Translations under genes and position numbers: made by a program
In this document: one piece after another, positions 40,547-53,074 of the stretch
Layout: each line of letters opens with the position of its first letter
Position numbering within the stretch: position 1 is the first letter of the stretch
Source of the DNA: Chondrosia reniformis
Lineage: Eukaryota; Porifera; Demospongiae; Chondrillida; Chondrillidae
DNA: 64,000 nt
NCBI GenBank assembly: GCA_947172415.1
Contig: OX359201.1
Span: forward strand, 6,064,501-6,128,500
Direction: 5' to 3'
The notes under the pieces: generated by a model
What the model was told of the DNA's origin: nothing
The model's database searches: none
Seen by the model: only the letters and a program-made list of their open reading frames with translations

Positions 40547-41865
40547 CTATATTAGATAATGTAACAATTTTGATACAACTTTTCTTCTACTTTTAGTCTT
40601 AGTTTTGCTCAAAAGCAATGATGTTTCAGATTCATCTTGATTGTCATCATTAATTGTCACAGTGTCCTTTAATTCTTCCTCCCTTTTCTTCCTTGTCTTT
40701 TCAGCCACTTCAGAAATGTTGAATGCAATAAAACCAAGGATAATTAGTGCAACTCCAATAAATGAGAACCAGGGAAGGATAGTGTGGTGGATAATGTAGT
40801 CTGTTACTACACCAACTGGAAGTGTTAATACCTGCCCTACACTGAAAAGGCAAAGGAACAGAGATCATGAGATTCTACAAGTCTTGGAAGTCTAGTATTT
40901 AAAGCCCAATTATAACAATTAAAACTTTTTAAAGCCCCTGGCACCTAAATTACAATAATTAAGGCTTTTTAAGGCCCCTGGCGCCTAAATTACAATAATT
41001 AAGACTTTTTAAAGCCCCTGGCACCTGAAGACTTTTTAAAGCAACAGAGTCTTTAAATTCATTTTTGTTCATATTCATAAAACAGTAGTCTATAGTGACT
41101 ATAACTTCACTCGTAAGAGCTTAATTTAGTCTCTAATGTACCATATGTAGTTCTGTCTAATTGTACTTTGCTAGGCTGTCTCCCACTCACCCAGCAAATA
41201 GAGGTGACACCATGGCAACGCACACTAGGAGTGCAACATTCAACACCACATCCAAAGCAGACGTAGCCAAGATAAATTCAAATTCACCTGTAGTGAAAGT
41301 CAAATATAGCAATATAGTGAGCCTTGATTAATAGAATACACCTGGGGGCCAATCAAAAATTAACAGTTATTTGATTATCAAAATGCCTTATACTGTTTTC
41401 GTTTGCGTTACACAACATTTCACGCTAACCAGTTAGTATTATAGACTCTCCAAAGAAATTCCAAACTAATTTCTTCACTTTTTAGAACCTTAGTATACGT
41501 ACATTGCTTGATTTCATATTTTTATACACAGTTTGCAGGAATAACATTTAATCTGGATATTGGAATAAAATTCAGTGATATTGAATCAAATTCATGATAG
41601 TAAGTAATAGTCATTGAGCAATCAATTTTATATTTGATGGTACGTATACAAATGAATTAGGGCAAGTAGAAAAATATTACTTTATCCAGAATATTCTTTT
41701 AAGTGTTATTAGATTTAGCAGGACCCACTGTAGTTATAAAATAGAGATTCTGAACAAAATAAAAGGATTACTATCTTTCTATACACATCCTCCAATGGAC
41801 TGATACTTATATACATGTGATACTATATAATGATAGAATACCTTTGAAGAGTAACAGAGAACACA

Positions 41866-41914
<49 letters not shown>

Positions 41915-44900
41915 ACACATACACACACACTTCCACTCACATATACAAGACACACAGGCTGAGAGACACTCACGTATAGGTGGCCATTCAAATCGCTGCA
42001 AACCTGAAAAATGTGCAATTGGTATGATGATCCTGCATGAGAGAAATCAAGCATTGCATAATCCTCCAACTTCAGTACACTACATAATGACTTGACTAAC
42101 CAGCCATATAGCAGACAATGTATTCCCATTAGTCCAATTATTCTGAAGCCATTTGGAATGTCAGCGGGATCGTCTTCAAAAAATGCAATCTTTTTGTAAA
42201 TAACGGTGTAAAGGCTGTATAAGACGATGCTGATTATCAAAGACTGAAAAAAGAAAAGGAGGAACATTGAAATCACTATACAAAACCACTGGAGGATACT
42301 CATAAATAATCTAATACACCATTTTCCTACATGCTATACCTATTCTGTAAAAAGCCTATAGGGGAACTAAACCTGAAGAGAGCTTTTGGATGAAGATACA
42401 GGAGTCTTTTCTTCCTTTTTTTCCCTTCTTTCATCTTCTCCACTGGGTCAGACAGCCGTTTCTGGGAATTCCACCCTTCATCAGTGATCCTGGGAGTCTT
42501 TGTCTTTTCTTTGTCTTGATTTTCTGTGAATCCTTGCATGCACTCAATGAATGGAGAATATCATCAGACTTTATTTCCACATGAAACACAGCAAAATGGT
42601 TTGTGTATACATTAACTGCAGCAGTTACCATTCCAACTATACGTGTTTAGTAAGAAGAGCCTTAATCCATAACAAATGTTAAGTACTGGCATTCCAATTA
42701 AATAGTATTTCAAATTAAGCAAAATTTGAAACGGGCTAAATTGTATTACCTTTCGTACATATTTCAAAATTAGCAAAAACCACCTTACCACGTATCCAAA
42801 CACAGTGTTTCTATCAGTACAGCTATTCTCATTGGGTGACAGGAGTATGCCGGCTGACGAATGATTGGTTGAATTGGGTGACCCACCACTCCCCCCTCCG
42901 CTGGTGCAAGGGTCCTTACCCAAGGCTACCATGACAACGCCACCAACTTGAAGAGCAACAGCACTAACTTTGAGGAGGGTCACCCTCTCTCTCAGGATGG
43001 GGATGGAGAAGATAAAGATAAAGGCAGGCATTGACATGTAGACAGCTGTATTTGCTGCAACACTGCAAGAAAAAAATAAAAAGTTCTTAAAGATCAGCTT
43101 CTCCCTCTATTCCTCAAACTTATAAGTACCTAGCAACCAGAAATAATAGTATACTAGTGTTGTTCAAGTCTTTTTTGCTTGAATCATCCTTGAAAACTGT
43201 CAACACTCAACCGCAAGAAACCTCTTATGCACTCTGTCAAGTCACTCTTCATTGTTTTTTTTTCAAAGTGTGCATACATATGTACCTACCTCGTTTGCTT
43301 CAGCGAAATGTACCAAAGCAATGCTCCAATTAAGGACACAATGTTTAATATTCCACTTGTAATAATACCTCTCCTATACAATCACACAACAGAAATGAAT
43401 ATATGGCCAAAAGTACATAGCTCCAGTTCACAAAACCAATCATTGCAACATATTTTATGTCAAATGTCCAATGTCAAGATCAGTAATAAATGCACTCTGT
43501 TGCTGGGGTAACCAAGACATCATATTCCACAACTGAAGTGTAACAATAATAAGAGGCACTTTGGCCTCTTATTATAGTTATACAATGCAATACCCCCCCG
43601 AAAACTCAGTAAACACCTATAAGCTTGTGTTATCCCATGAAAAGCCTAGGGGCGGAGTGTATAACTATTACTTATACTATTTTTAAAATACACCTGAAAT
43701 AAGGCTGTAAAACAGACCATTGGTAACTGCTGGCACGTTCTACTCAAGTTGATTGTATATTGTATATGATAGGGATTTACTGAAGTGGATTACGCTCACT
43801 TCCACGTTAGCTTGCCATCTTGAGCTTCATTACATTTGAAATTTCCGGGAAACACCCTACAGTAAAGGTCAGATTATGGTACAATGGACTAGGGCTAGTG
43901 AAGACATCTTTCAATTTAAAATAAATGAACACATTAGAATAAAAAGGTTAAGAAGAAGACAAAGATTCCCAGGGTCACTGATGAAGGATGGAATTCCCAG
44001 AAACAGCTATCTGGCCCATTGAAGAAGAAAGAGAAAACTCTTGTTGTATCCTCTTCCAAAGTTCTCATTAGGCTTGGTTCCCTGTGGAACTTTTATTACA
44101 AAGTAGATGTAACATGTTGAAAATGGTGTGTTAGATCATTATGATCCATACAGTTATAAACACTTATTTCTCTAGTACTACCAAACTGGTCATGTTAATA
44201 AAGACTGCAATGTTTAGGAGTCATGTTTACTTCAGGAAGTAAACTACTTTTTTTTACAAAACAAACATGACTAAGTTTGGCTTTATTGCATTTGCAGTTC
44301 AAATACATATTATACTCTAAATGCACATATATAGTAATGTCCTCTTACTTCCAGCTGATCCAAAGCACGTAAGACATTGCATAAAAGCTATGAACTATAT
44401 AAACACTGAAATATGGATTTCTGATGCCCTGCAGTACTTCAGCCATAGTAATCCCTGCAGGAAGGAATTCAAACATCACTAGTACTATATAGTAAAATGA
44501 TTCAAATTAAAAATAATTCTTGTAAGCAATTTGAAAAATACTCACTGCTAAAATAACTTCCAAGAGACGCATGTGAAATCAAAGTGACAACCAAACCACA
44601 AGTAAACACAAACATCATCTTGCGGGAAAAATAATAACCGACTACACTAACTAGGAATTGAGCCTAGAGTGAACGTCGATATATTCAACAGCAATCCGTC
44701 ATCAGACTAACTTCGATTTTAATAGTTTAAGGGAGTGAAGTAAGTTCATCCTACAAACACCCGTTCAACTAATATCATCCCCCATTGTTACAGCCAATGT
44801 AATAAAAAGTTATGATATCGATCATATATTATGTCTATTAGCGACAAAGATTGGATATAGTAATGCTAACCTGCTTAATATACGTAACATCTACTAAAAT

Positions 44901-45067
44901 AAATATGTATCGAAACGACATCGTACCACACCTGCGTACTGTACGTATACAAAGTTTACTTTAGAGGAGGAAAGAAAGAAGACGAATAACTCACATGGTA
45001 CTACAATCAGTACAATACAGAGACATGCTATTAGGTAACGAATAATCTTCACAGCAAGGCCAGACAT
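40547..45067 (-). CDS. SLC35F-type nucleotide-sugar/thiamine transporter-like protein
   Basis: Nine exons keep frame: 45067-44995, 44650-44546, 44454-44349, 43373-43290, 43062-42789, 42243-42101, 42032-41974, 41287-41191 and 40841-40547, giving 411 residues. Ten hydrophobic segments fit the drug/metabolite transporter superfamily. The order of motifs fits the SLC35F3/F4 branch: SLKQTSVAANTAVYMSMPAF, the EamA-like repeat PILRERVTLLKVSAV, a Ser/Gly-rich loop, VLYSLYTVIYKKIA, then RFEWPP and the late VGQVLTLPVGVVTDY. The cytosolic tail is charged (KTRKKREEE) with an acidic DDNQDESET. Human SLC35F3 is a proposed thiamine transporter; most relatives are orphans, so the substrate is unknown. Exon 6 uses a GTTAGT donor. 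The donor of exon 1 was chosen to join in phase with acceptor attcctag at 44651. Confidence 0.75.
40905..41045. repeat. Tandem repeat in an SLC35F-like intron
   Basis: ttaaarctttttaargcccctggcrcctaaattacaataa repeats three times with a truncated fourth unit; period about 55 bp. Confidence 0.85.
41866..41932. repeat. (CA)n microsatellite
   Basis: Uninterrupted CA dinucleotides followed by (tacacaca)n, in the intron after the exon at 41974-42032. Confidence 0.95.
42310..42545 (+). repeat. SINE-like repeat family R1, full copy
   Basis: cctataggggaactaaacct, gagcttttggatgaagata, ccactgggtcagacagccg, ttctgggaattccaccct and cagtgatcctgggagt appear in the family order. Located in an SLC35F-like intron. 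Confidence 0.88.
43945..44145 (-). repeat. SINE-like repeat family R1, full copy, reverse
   Basis: On the plus strand: agattcccagggtcactgatgaa, ggaattcccagaaacagct, then tcttccaaagttctc and gttccctgtgg, ending tagatgtaacatg; the reverse of the family order. Located in an SLC35F-like intron. Confidence 0.85.
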
Positions 45068-45246
45068 TTTCCCTCGATCTGGTCTCGCGCGAAGACTATA
45101 ATATTATTATACGATTAGCGGGTGATTGCGCAACCCCATGCAAGCAGCCCTAATGATGCAACTCAATGACAATAAAAATATTAGTTACAAAAAGGGTATC
45201 AAATATGAACATTTTTATACACATCATGGTCACTTAATGTTTTTGT

Positions 45247-46760
45247 TCACTCCTGTTTAATGAAGGAATTTAGTGCCTCATCAAACACGGGAGAGAGGTA
45301 GTTGTTTTTATGAAGTGAATTGCCACAGTCATGAAACAATACTTTACTACTTTTACCAGAAAGCAGAGCGGACTGATAGACTTGATAACCAAGGTGCCAT
45401 GGGATTATAATATCCTTACGTCCATGAAAAATGAGGATTGGACAGGAAATATTCCTGACATATCGAACAACTGGAAATTCTTCATGCAGCATATCCATGA
45501 CAAAGGGTTTCATGAAGATGGACATGACAGGCCAGTAGGGCAGGCCAAATGGATGGTAATACGCTGCTTCTCTTATGGTCGTGTAGGGAGCATCCAGAAT
45601 GACTCCTCCTAGCGACACACCTACAGGAGAGGTAGACATGAATAATCTAACACACTCTCTCTTTCTTACATGCAACAGCTACTTTAGAATAATGAGTGAG
45701 AGCTTTGGATGAGGATACAAGAGTTTTCTTCATTTACTCATCTTCTTCTCCACTGGGCCAGACAGCTGTTTCTGGGAATTCCACCCTTCATCAGTGACCC
45801 TGGGAATCTTTGTCTTCTTCTTGATCTTTTGTGAAATGAAAAGGGTATAAAATTGAAACAAGAAATCAATAAACAAACTTGGAACAATTTCAATTTACTT
45901 TGTAGCATCATTGACAAATAATTCATACATGCAATTACTGTGAGCTAAACATTAAAATACAACCTTGCATTCTAAATTCAGCATATTTAAGAATATATAC
46001 CTGAAGGTGTAAACATTATTTGAATGAGTAAGACATTAGGTGAAAATTGCCAAGGCTCACCATTTTGAGAGAGCTGGCTAGCTAGGTGAGACACAGGGGC
46101 GCTTCCAAGAGAATGTCCATATAAATAAATCTTTGATAAGGACACATTTTGTGTTAAAATCCAATCATACACCATTTTGAGATCTTCAGTGAGACCAGCC
46201 TCTGAAGGAATTCCTTTTGAATCACCAAATCCCCTATAATCAAATGTAACCACGTGATAGCCATACGAGGCCAGCCGCCCGTACAGATCAACTCTATGGG
46301 GCACGGCACGGGATCCAGTGTTCCCGTGGGAATACACAACAATGGGCGACCCGTCGCTTAATATTTCGCTGAATTGAGCTAGCTGCGATCCACTGTACTT
46401 AGCTGGTAAGACGTGCCACGCGCACAGGGAAGAGGAGTTAGAAGGAAAAAAGCAGAGATGACGCGTATTATTCAGTCCAAATTCTTCAGGAATAGACAGG
46501 TTACCGTGCATTGGCAGTGGTATAAAGTGCACATACACGATGAGCATCTGAAGCCACCGACTGTATTTCAAAGCGAAAGGAGGAAGTACATACAAAAAAA
46601 ATAAAAACAACTTCAAATACAGTGAACGATTCCTTTTAATACTTCTACTTTTGACTGATACTTTATTTTTTGGTTCTCCTGTTGATTTAAGATCTTTTCG
46701 TTTTTTCATTTCAGTCTTGTCAGAACGTTTTGCTGGATTTCTGTTTCTTACTTCGGCCAT
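45247..46760 (-). CDS. ABHD12: ABHD12-like lysophosphatidylserine lipase
   Basis: Two exons keep frame: 46760-46061 and 45620-45247, giving 357 residues (human ABHD12 398). A basic N-terminus precedes one membrane helix (LYLKLFLFFLYVLPPFAL). The fold markers are VVYSHGNTGSRAVPHRV (oxyanion region), GYHVVTFDYRGFGDS, the nucleophile elbow LYGHSLGSAP, the acid in FHGRKDIIIP and the His in GNSLHKNNYLSP, at the position of the family HKYIYKSP motif. Ser, Asp and His are all present. ABHD12 is an ER/lysosomal membrane hydrolase acting on lysophosphatidylserine, the product of ABHD16A, whose relative lies 20 kb away. MAEVRNRN is taken as the start; an in-frame ATG five codons upstream exists. Divergent from SURF4. 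Confidence 0.88.
45635..45840 (+). repeat. SINE-like repeat family R1, copy in the ABHD12 intron
   Basis: gaataatctaacacac, gagctttggatgaggatacaa, ccactgggccagacagctg, ttctgggaattccaccct and cagtgaccctgggaat lie in the family order. Confidence 0.88.
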
Positions 46761-46856
46761 TTTGTTAGCATGCATCCACCTTCCAAGTTTTGTGACGTCA
46801 CGACACGTGATAGGCTCACATGTGTTTGTGAGGTCAAAGCCTTTTCTTTTGTCAAA
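46761..46856. promoter_or_regulatory. Bidirectional ABHD12/SURF4 promoter with TGACGTCA and CACGTG
   Basis: Only 96 bp lie between the two initiator codons. The palindromic CRE/ATF site TGACGTCA is at 46793-46800, followed three bases later by the E-box CACGTG at 46804-46809. Both products act in the ER or early secretory pathway. Use by ATF6/XBP1-like or CREB-like factors is inference from the ACGT cores. Confidence 0.55.
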
Positions 46857-48093
46857 ATGTCAGAAAAGTTGTTGTCACAGCTCGAAGATACAGCCGATGG
46901 AATTATCCGCCACTCGAAGAGCTTTCTTCCCCACCTAGCTCGCCTCTGCCTAATATCCACCTTCCTAGAGGATGCCATTCGGATGTGGTTCCAATGGCAA
47001 GACCAAGCAGATTACGTTAACATTACTTGGCACAGTGGAAGCGTTTTGGCAAACCTTTTTGTGCTCTGGAATTTTGCGGGACAATTGGCCGGTTGCGTAA
47101 TGATTCTTATTCGTAAGAAAGTCCCCATTGCGGTGGGAATATTGAGTGCTGTAATAGTCATACAAGTAAGCAGTGAAGGAGACTTGAGTAGACTTACTAT
47201 AGTATATGAATATATATATAAATATAGTGTAGTTAATATTTTACAATCCAAAGGTAAAATATATTCACCACTTTACTATTCTGATGATCTTTAAGATTTG
47301 GTACATTGCCAGTGAACAATGAAGACTGTATTACTATTAATAAGTTGATTAATGTCTATATCTATACTCTCAAAGGTTTCATTTCCTTTCTTGTATACCA
47401 GATAATAGTATATTCTGTTCTCTGGGATGTAAAATTCTTTTTAAGGTGAGTAATCATGCATATACCTATGGTAGCTATTTCTATAGCTTTTTAATGGAAT
47501 GAGTTTAGTTGTTTATGGCAACAGCTATTTTATCAAAGGGAATATTTAATTAACCTGTACCACAATAAACAGGAAAATGGCTGATATTTGTACACCCAAA
47601 GCCAACACAGATATGTAATTTTAAGTTGTTAATGTTTTGCAGGAACTTTGCTCTTGGTGGGGCTCTCTTGCTCCTCTTAGCTGAAGTGTCGGGAGAGGCA
47701 AAGACCATGTTTGCAGGTATTCCCAGTACTGGAATCAACCAGAAACAGAACTACATGCAGTTGGCTGGAAGAGTTCTTGTGATATTCATGTTTCTGACTC
47801 TCTTCAACTTTACACTCAGTTTCTTTCAAGTCATTACTCTTGTTGTCTCATCCGTCTTCATGTCCGGAGTGGCCATCGGATATCGTACAAAGTTGTGTGC
47901 CTTCATTCTAGTTATTTGGCTCTCTATTACAAATGTCATCACCAACCCATGGTGGGCACACGGCCACAATCGGATAATGAGGGATTTCCTGAAGTACGAC
48001 TTTTTCCAGACAATGTCAGTCATTGGAGGTCTTATGTTTGTGGTAATACTGGGACCAGGAGGAGTGAGCTGGGACGAACGCAAAAGGGAATGA
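46857..48093 (+). CDS. SURF4: SURF4 cargo receptor
   Basis: Three exons keep frame: 46857-47165, 47402-47445 and 47643-48093, giving 267 residues (human 269). Family segments: LARLCLISTFLEDAIRMWFQW, a diagnostic block; VLWDVKFFLRNFALGGALLL; MQLAGRVLVIFMF; and the terminal DFLKYDFFQTMSVIGGL with GPGGVSWDE. Seven or eight hydrophobic helices. SURF4 (yeast Erv29) cycles between ER and Golgi and loads secreted proteins into COPII vesicles. The C-terminus is ERKRE, less lysine-rich than the KKKEW-type end of vertebrates, so the retrieval signal may be weaker or different. An in-frame ATG at 46770 would add residues not seen in relatives. Confidence 0.95.
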
Positions 48094-48616
48094 TGATACA
48101 GACAATGCCTTCTCTCTCTTGTTTCGGATTCTGGTAGACCTGCACTTTATTTTTTCATTGTATTAGGCTCGAATGATTTTCCCATATTGATCTTTTAGGT
48201 TCTCGTATTATATCTTAATTATATTATTATTATGTCATGTACCAGTAAATGGGGAACCTTGAGTTGTCCCTTTTAATCTTTTAAAGCTGCCAGGTAGTAT
48301 GAGTGTGAGTTTATCAGTAAATAAGGTGGTAAAATGTCTGACAGAAACCAACTGTCTCAAAAAGTTAAAGGATACACTATTCAAAAGATAACACAGTCAT
48401 TTTTATTAAACATGCTTTACAGAGAAGAGGTGTAACTGTTGCACATTTAGCTGGTACAAAATGACTCAAATACAAGAGACGCTTTTATAAAAGGTAATGG
48501 GGTCACATGACTTGGGATATACCCCACCCACTCATGTCTCTTGAATGCATGTAAGTGCATGAAGAGTGTTGTTTAATAAAATACTACAGTGGTCATCATA
48601 CTGATTTGGAAATACA
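48094..48616. other. Convergent 3' ends of SURF4 and EIPR1
   Basis: 523 bp. Near 48521-48545, accccacccactcatgtctctt is a fragment of the hairpin MITE family. No gene is seen. Confidence 0.6.
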
Positions 48617-51293
48617 TCAAATAGTAAATATGTTAAATTTTTCCTTGTTCGGCACATGGTTCAATACCAGTCGTCCATCGTAAGAGAGGGAGGCAAAGAT
48701 CCATGGATCCACTCCACTCCACTCGACACAATACACACTGTCTTCATGCTCCTCATATTCCTTTACCACGCAGTCAAGCACTTCTTTACGGCTACATAAG
48801 AAAGCGGATAGTTAATTGTACAGTTTATGTCTGAGAGAATATAAAATGATGCAGGGCTGCATAGAGAAATGCCTCCCCCCGCATGATTGATTTTGTCCCC
48901 ATATAGCTAGACTTTTGGGAACCCTCTAAACTGCTTCAACACCTCCATACCATTGCCCCCTTAAATTTTGAAAATTTTCATCTTGCCCCCTCTGGTCCCA
49001 AGTTAATAATGAAGCCCTGCTAAAGTAGATGCAGCATATCGAATAGTGGTGTGTTACATCTGTCATGCATTGGATACACAAATACAATATGGCTCTCACT
49101 TTCTACTTGAGTCATCATCTAAATCTCTCATCGGTTCTGAGGCCACTGAAGCTACTCGACAGAGGAAGACTTGACTGTCACTGCTGCCAGTTAAAACAAG
49201 CTGGTCGTAAGTGGGATTGAATCGCACACTCCACACCCTTTGTACAAGAAGATAAACTGGTAAGAGAATTTTAATTAAAACATTTTTGATAGTAATAGAT
49301 CACTTCAACTTCAATAGGTTAGACTTAGTATTTTAGGAAAAATAGTCAAAATTGGCCAGATTTTAATTAATAATATATTATTAACACTGGCTTTCCTTGG
49401 AAGAAGCTTAAGTAAGTAAAATGAGCTTGTTATTACAGCAGATTTATTTAATCTTGTTCACACACCAGTGGGAGTGGTCTCTCCTCGTTAGAAGTGGTTC
49501 CACAGTCTTCCTACTGTCCCAGAAATGGACTTGACAGTCATCTCCACAGGAAGCAAAATGGTACATCTTATTTGGGTTGAAGTCTATATCACGAACCTGC
49601 TGATCGTGGGCATGATCAATACTGAATACACTCCTAAGGGAAGGGAGAGTCCTTGAGTTAAGATTATATACAATTAATTGTATATATTGACATATAAAGC
49701 CCCCATGTACAGTACATATGTACAATACTACTTCTCATCTACATATATAGTCTTCAATTCCAGACCATTTCCATTCTCCATTTTATGAGGAGGAGGTGGA
49801 GGAGAGTGGGTACAAAAGTGATAGTTAGTGTGTGACACCTAAAATACAAAATACTCCTAAATACTTGGGCTCCAAAATAAAAAGCACTTTGGTCCACATA
49901 AAAGTCATTTTGGAGGCTCTAAAATAAGAAACACTTTGGTCCATATTAAAGGCATTATGGAGGCTCTAAAATAAGAAGCACTTTGGTCCATATTAAAGGC
50001 ATTATGGAGGACTTAATCATTGTGAGTTAAGCCTCACTCCTTTGATCGGATGTCCACTGCTCTAATTCCCTCTCCGCAACTCAATGCAATCTGATTGGCA
50101 TTGTGATGAGGGTTCCAGCTGCCACAAGTGAAACTGGTAAGTCCCCTATGGGATTGCTCGATCTCAGAGGAACACTACACAGGACATATCATAAATACCA
50201 CAATTATTGCACAACAGAGAATGACTTCTTATGTGGAACAACTGAAAATGGAAACTTCTTATATTACTAAATTAAATAATCCCTTAAAATGCAAATTTTT
50301 CTGATGTAACAAATTTGCTTACCGCCTTTTCAACAATATTCCCTTGGTAAAGTCTTATAACAATACAATGTTGCTATATGTAATGCCATATGTGTGACTA
50401 CTGCCAATAAGCTGCAAATCTACCTCAAGAGTACCATCATCCAGCCGCCAAAGCTTCATTTTTGAGCTGTCGAAGGTCACAAGTTGTTCTGTTCCATTCT
50501 GTGGGTTCCACAGGGTCTTGATGACATTTCCAGTGTAGGAGTGGTCAATGGGTGTGATCTTCCTAATGTTTGAGGGCAGCATGGCCTCTGAGGAGGGACC
50601 ATCTGGTTCTTCAAAGGACCACAAACCCACTCCATAAATAAGAGTGCCGTCTGACACTGAAATAAAACAATTTGATTGGTTGACTTGATTCAAACTAGCA
50701 GTTTCATTAGGGGAATCCCCATTGACAGACTACTGTATATAGTGTAGTTAAATGTATGCATGCATGCACACAAATAGTTGTCATGGCAACTGATACCTTT
50801 GGAGTAACTTGTTGTGAACATAGTACTCTGTACCACACTGCACCTTATATGCCAAACCTCCCCCTCCGGGTGGGGGAAGGATACCTTTTCTATGACATCC
50901 TCAGTATCATTATATTCAATCATGTGAATCTACCAACCGGAAGTAAACATGGAAAAACTAATAGATATTAGCAATTGTTTTATTTCACAAAGTGAACTGT
51001 ACACAACACTAGGGTGTTTGTAATACACCTTTTTGTGCAATAGTTAGCAGTGAGCGCTATTTGGATTAAATGACTCGTATTTACCTTATTTTCGTGTTGA
51101 AGAGTCTGAGAACCACACAGAAACTGTATTCTTTCAAAGTCATTAACCAAACTGCCTCTGTTGGCTAGGGATCGACCCTGTAATGCAAGGAAGCAGTGAA
51201 TACTTCTTCAATTATATCTGCTATCTTTTGTACAGTCTCAATTACCTGATATTCCATGCCATATATTATCGGTGGCTTTGACTGCTCTTCCAT
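48617..51293 (-). CDS. EIPR1: EIPR1 (TSSC1), EARP/GARP-interacting WD40 protein
   Basis: Eight exons keep frame: 51293-51246, 51177-51085, 50929-50797, 50656-50424, 50174-50038, 49633-49466, 49237-49100 and 48791-48617, giving 374 residues (human 387). The start [11 protein letters not shown] matches the human VIYGLEFQ. WD repeats include [58 protein letters not shown] and [15 protein letters not shown]1 binds the EARP and GARP tethering complexes and aids endosome recycling and dense-core vesicle biogenesis. The in-frame upstream ATG (51380) is less likely to be the start. Introns 5 and 6 contain short repeats. Confidence 0.93.
49860..50012. repeat. 47-bp intronic tandem repeat, three units
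   Basis: aggctctaaaataagaarcactttggtccatattaaaggcattatgg, repeated with the first unit diverged, in an EIPR1 intron. Confidence 0.9.
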
Positions 51294-52868
51294 TTTGTTC
51301 CCTTTACGAAGTGGGGCTGGGTACGAGACTAAAGGTGGTCTAATCCGCCATCTTGAGTTCTTGCATAATACTGCAATCAAAAATGGATTATTAATTTTTG
51401 CGATTATTCGGTTCAGATTGCAACATAAATCAAAGCATTAGTGGAAGCCTTATTGCCAAGAGGTCATGTACGGTAACCCACTCACAATTATAACACCACC
51501 AATTAGATGGCCTACGGCTCCCTTTGATGTTATCTTGGTGTAAGCACTACAAGCAAATTATTTATTTGCTGGCTTGCATGTAACTTCACTGAGCAGAATG
51601 GTAGGCAAATGTGTTCACTTGCACTTATCCTTATACAAATGCAGCATAAACGGAATATACGCAAATCGGAACAATTCTATCCACGGTAGTAAAAAAGTCA
51701 ATTGCTATCGAAATTGCAGACCGTGTTCGTAATGCAATAAAATTCGCAAAGTGATGCTGATCGCAGCAAAACGAGCATGCTGGCAGCTTTGCAGTGCTAG
51801 CTAGACACCCCCTATTACGAGCCATGGGTCGCATCAAAAGCACAACACCTTCAGATTAAACTGGAGGAGCATGACTTGGAGGAGTGGCCTGATTAATTTA
51901 GGACAGCAATCCAGCTGGAAGTTAGTCTTGAGTTTTGATAAGTATGAGGTGATATCCACCCCCGTGTGTGACCACCCGTCAACACAGACTAACCTGATGC
52001 CTAGCATTGACTTTGGATATAGTGCATGACTATCCCTAATAGATCAGAAAATTCAATTCAATATGCTGTCAGTTGCTCAAGACTGAGACACGTGGTACAG
52101 TGTAGGAAGTGGAGGAGTGGGGATAGACATACAAACAGTATATTCTCTTGTTACACATTATAACTATATAGAAATAGAAAGAAAGGAATTTGGGACTTGC
52201 ACAACAATTGAAAAAGGCCATTCAATAGGACTTTGGTCCACCCAAGGATGAGACTTCCATCACTGGGCTGGCTGGCATAATATTTTCCAATGATTATCTA
52301 TTTTTCCATCATACATAGCCTTTGCATGGATTTAGTGGAATTAGCTCTCATTTTTCACTGTATAAATTGAGTCAAGAGTGAATATATGCAATGTTAGTCC
52401 TTGATATACTGTGCGTCCTTATATACTGCATCATCACAAATTGACTGCTCATTTTTGTATGTGAATATATTTAACACCTGTACACAACTGTGTGACCTCT
52501 AGAAATTAAGCCTTTCTTTCCAAGACATTTGCCTGTTTGTGGAGAGGGTGGAGGGTTAGATCTTTATGTCTCATTTGGAATGGATCAGCCCTACTGAGTC
52601 AGCAACTTAAGAAAGAAAATTTAATAAGGTCAGATTTGGATCCACTAGGTTTGTTTAAAGAGTCTGAATAGCCCACACATACCACCAATCAATCATGCTT
52701 CTTTCACATGAAAACAATGAGCGGCTGCTGAGCTAAGTTGGGGTTTCTATTGGGCAAGGAAAGGTAACTCTATATGCTGTTAACTATGAATATCATTATA
52801 AACTTTTTCATCAAATTTGCTTCAACCATGCTCTGTGCATGTGCCAGTCAGCAGCTGCTGAGAAAAAG
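51294..52868. other. Intergenic region upstream of the giant repeat gene
   Basis: About 1.6 kb. Small ORFs exist (for example minus 51631-51843) but none has an acceptable context or a recognised sequence. Otherwise nothing is seen. Confidence 0.55.
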
Positions 52869-52876
52869 TATAAATA
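52869..52876 (+). promoter_or_regulatory. TATA box of the sequon-repeat gene
   Basis: TATAAATA is followed about 30 bases later by a likely transcript start and a short 5' UTR exon that ends at donor TTTCATTG|GTAAGT (exon end 52943). The next acceptor, taactttag, ends at 53069, just before the ATG. A sharp TATA promoter suits a highly expressed or cell-type-specific gene. Confidence 0.65.
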
Positions 52877-53074
52877 GCAGCAGCACCTTGCCAGCTAGCT
52901 CTAGCTTGCAATTCTACTAATCTGTGCTCACCAAGTTTCATTGGTAAGTAATATATGAGCTGCATTCTGCTAATATTTCTAGCTAAACGTATGAATGGTA
53001 ATGTCTGAATATATACAATAGCAGTTTCCTGTTCACATTGTTGCAATGCTTCTTTCTTTTTAACTTTAGTTGCA

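Noticed and set aside
49730-49847. Extra EIPR1 exon with a Pro run
   Set aside because: The exons at 50038-50174 and 49466-49633 join in frame without it and match the family there.
51631-51843. Small Cys-containing minus ORF upstream of EIPR1
   Set aside because: No start context, splice partner or similarity was visible.
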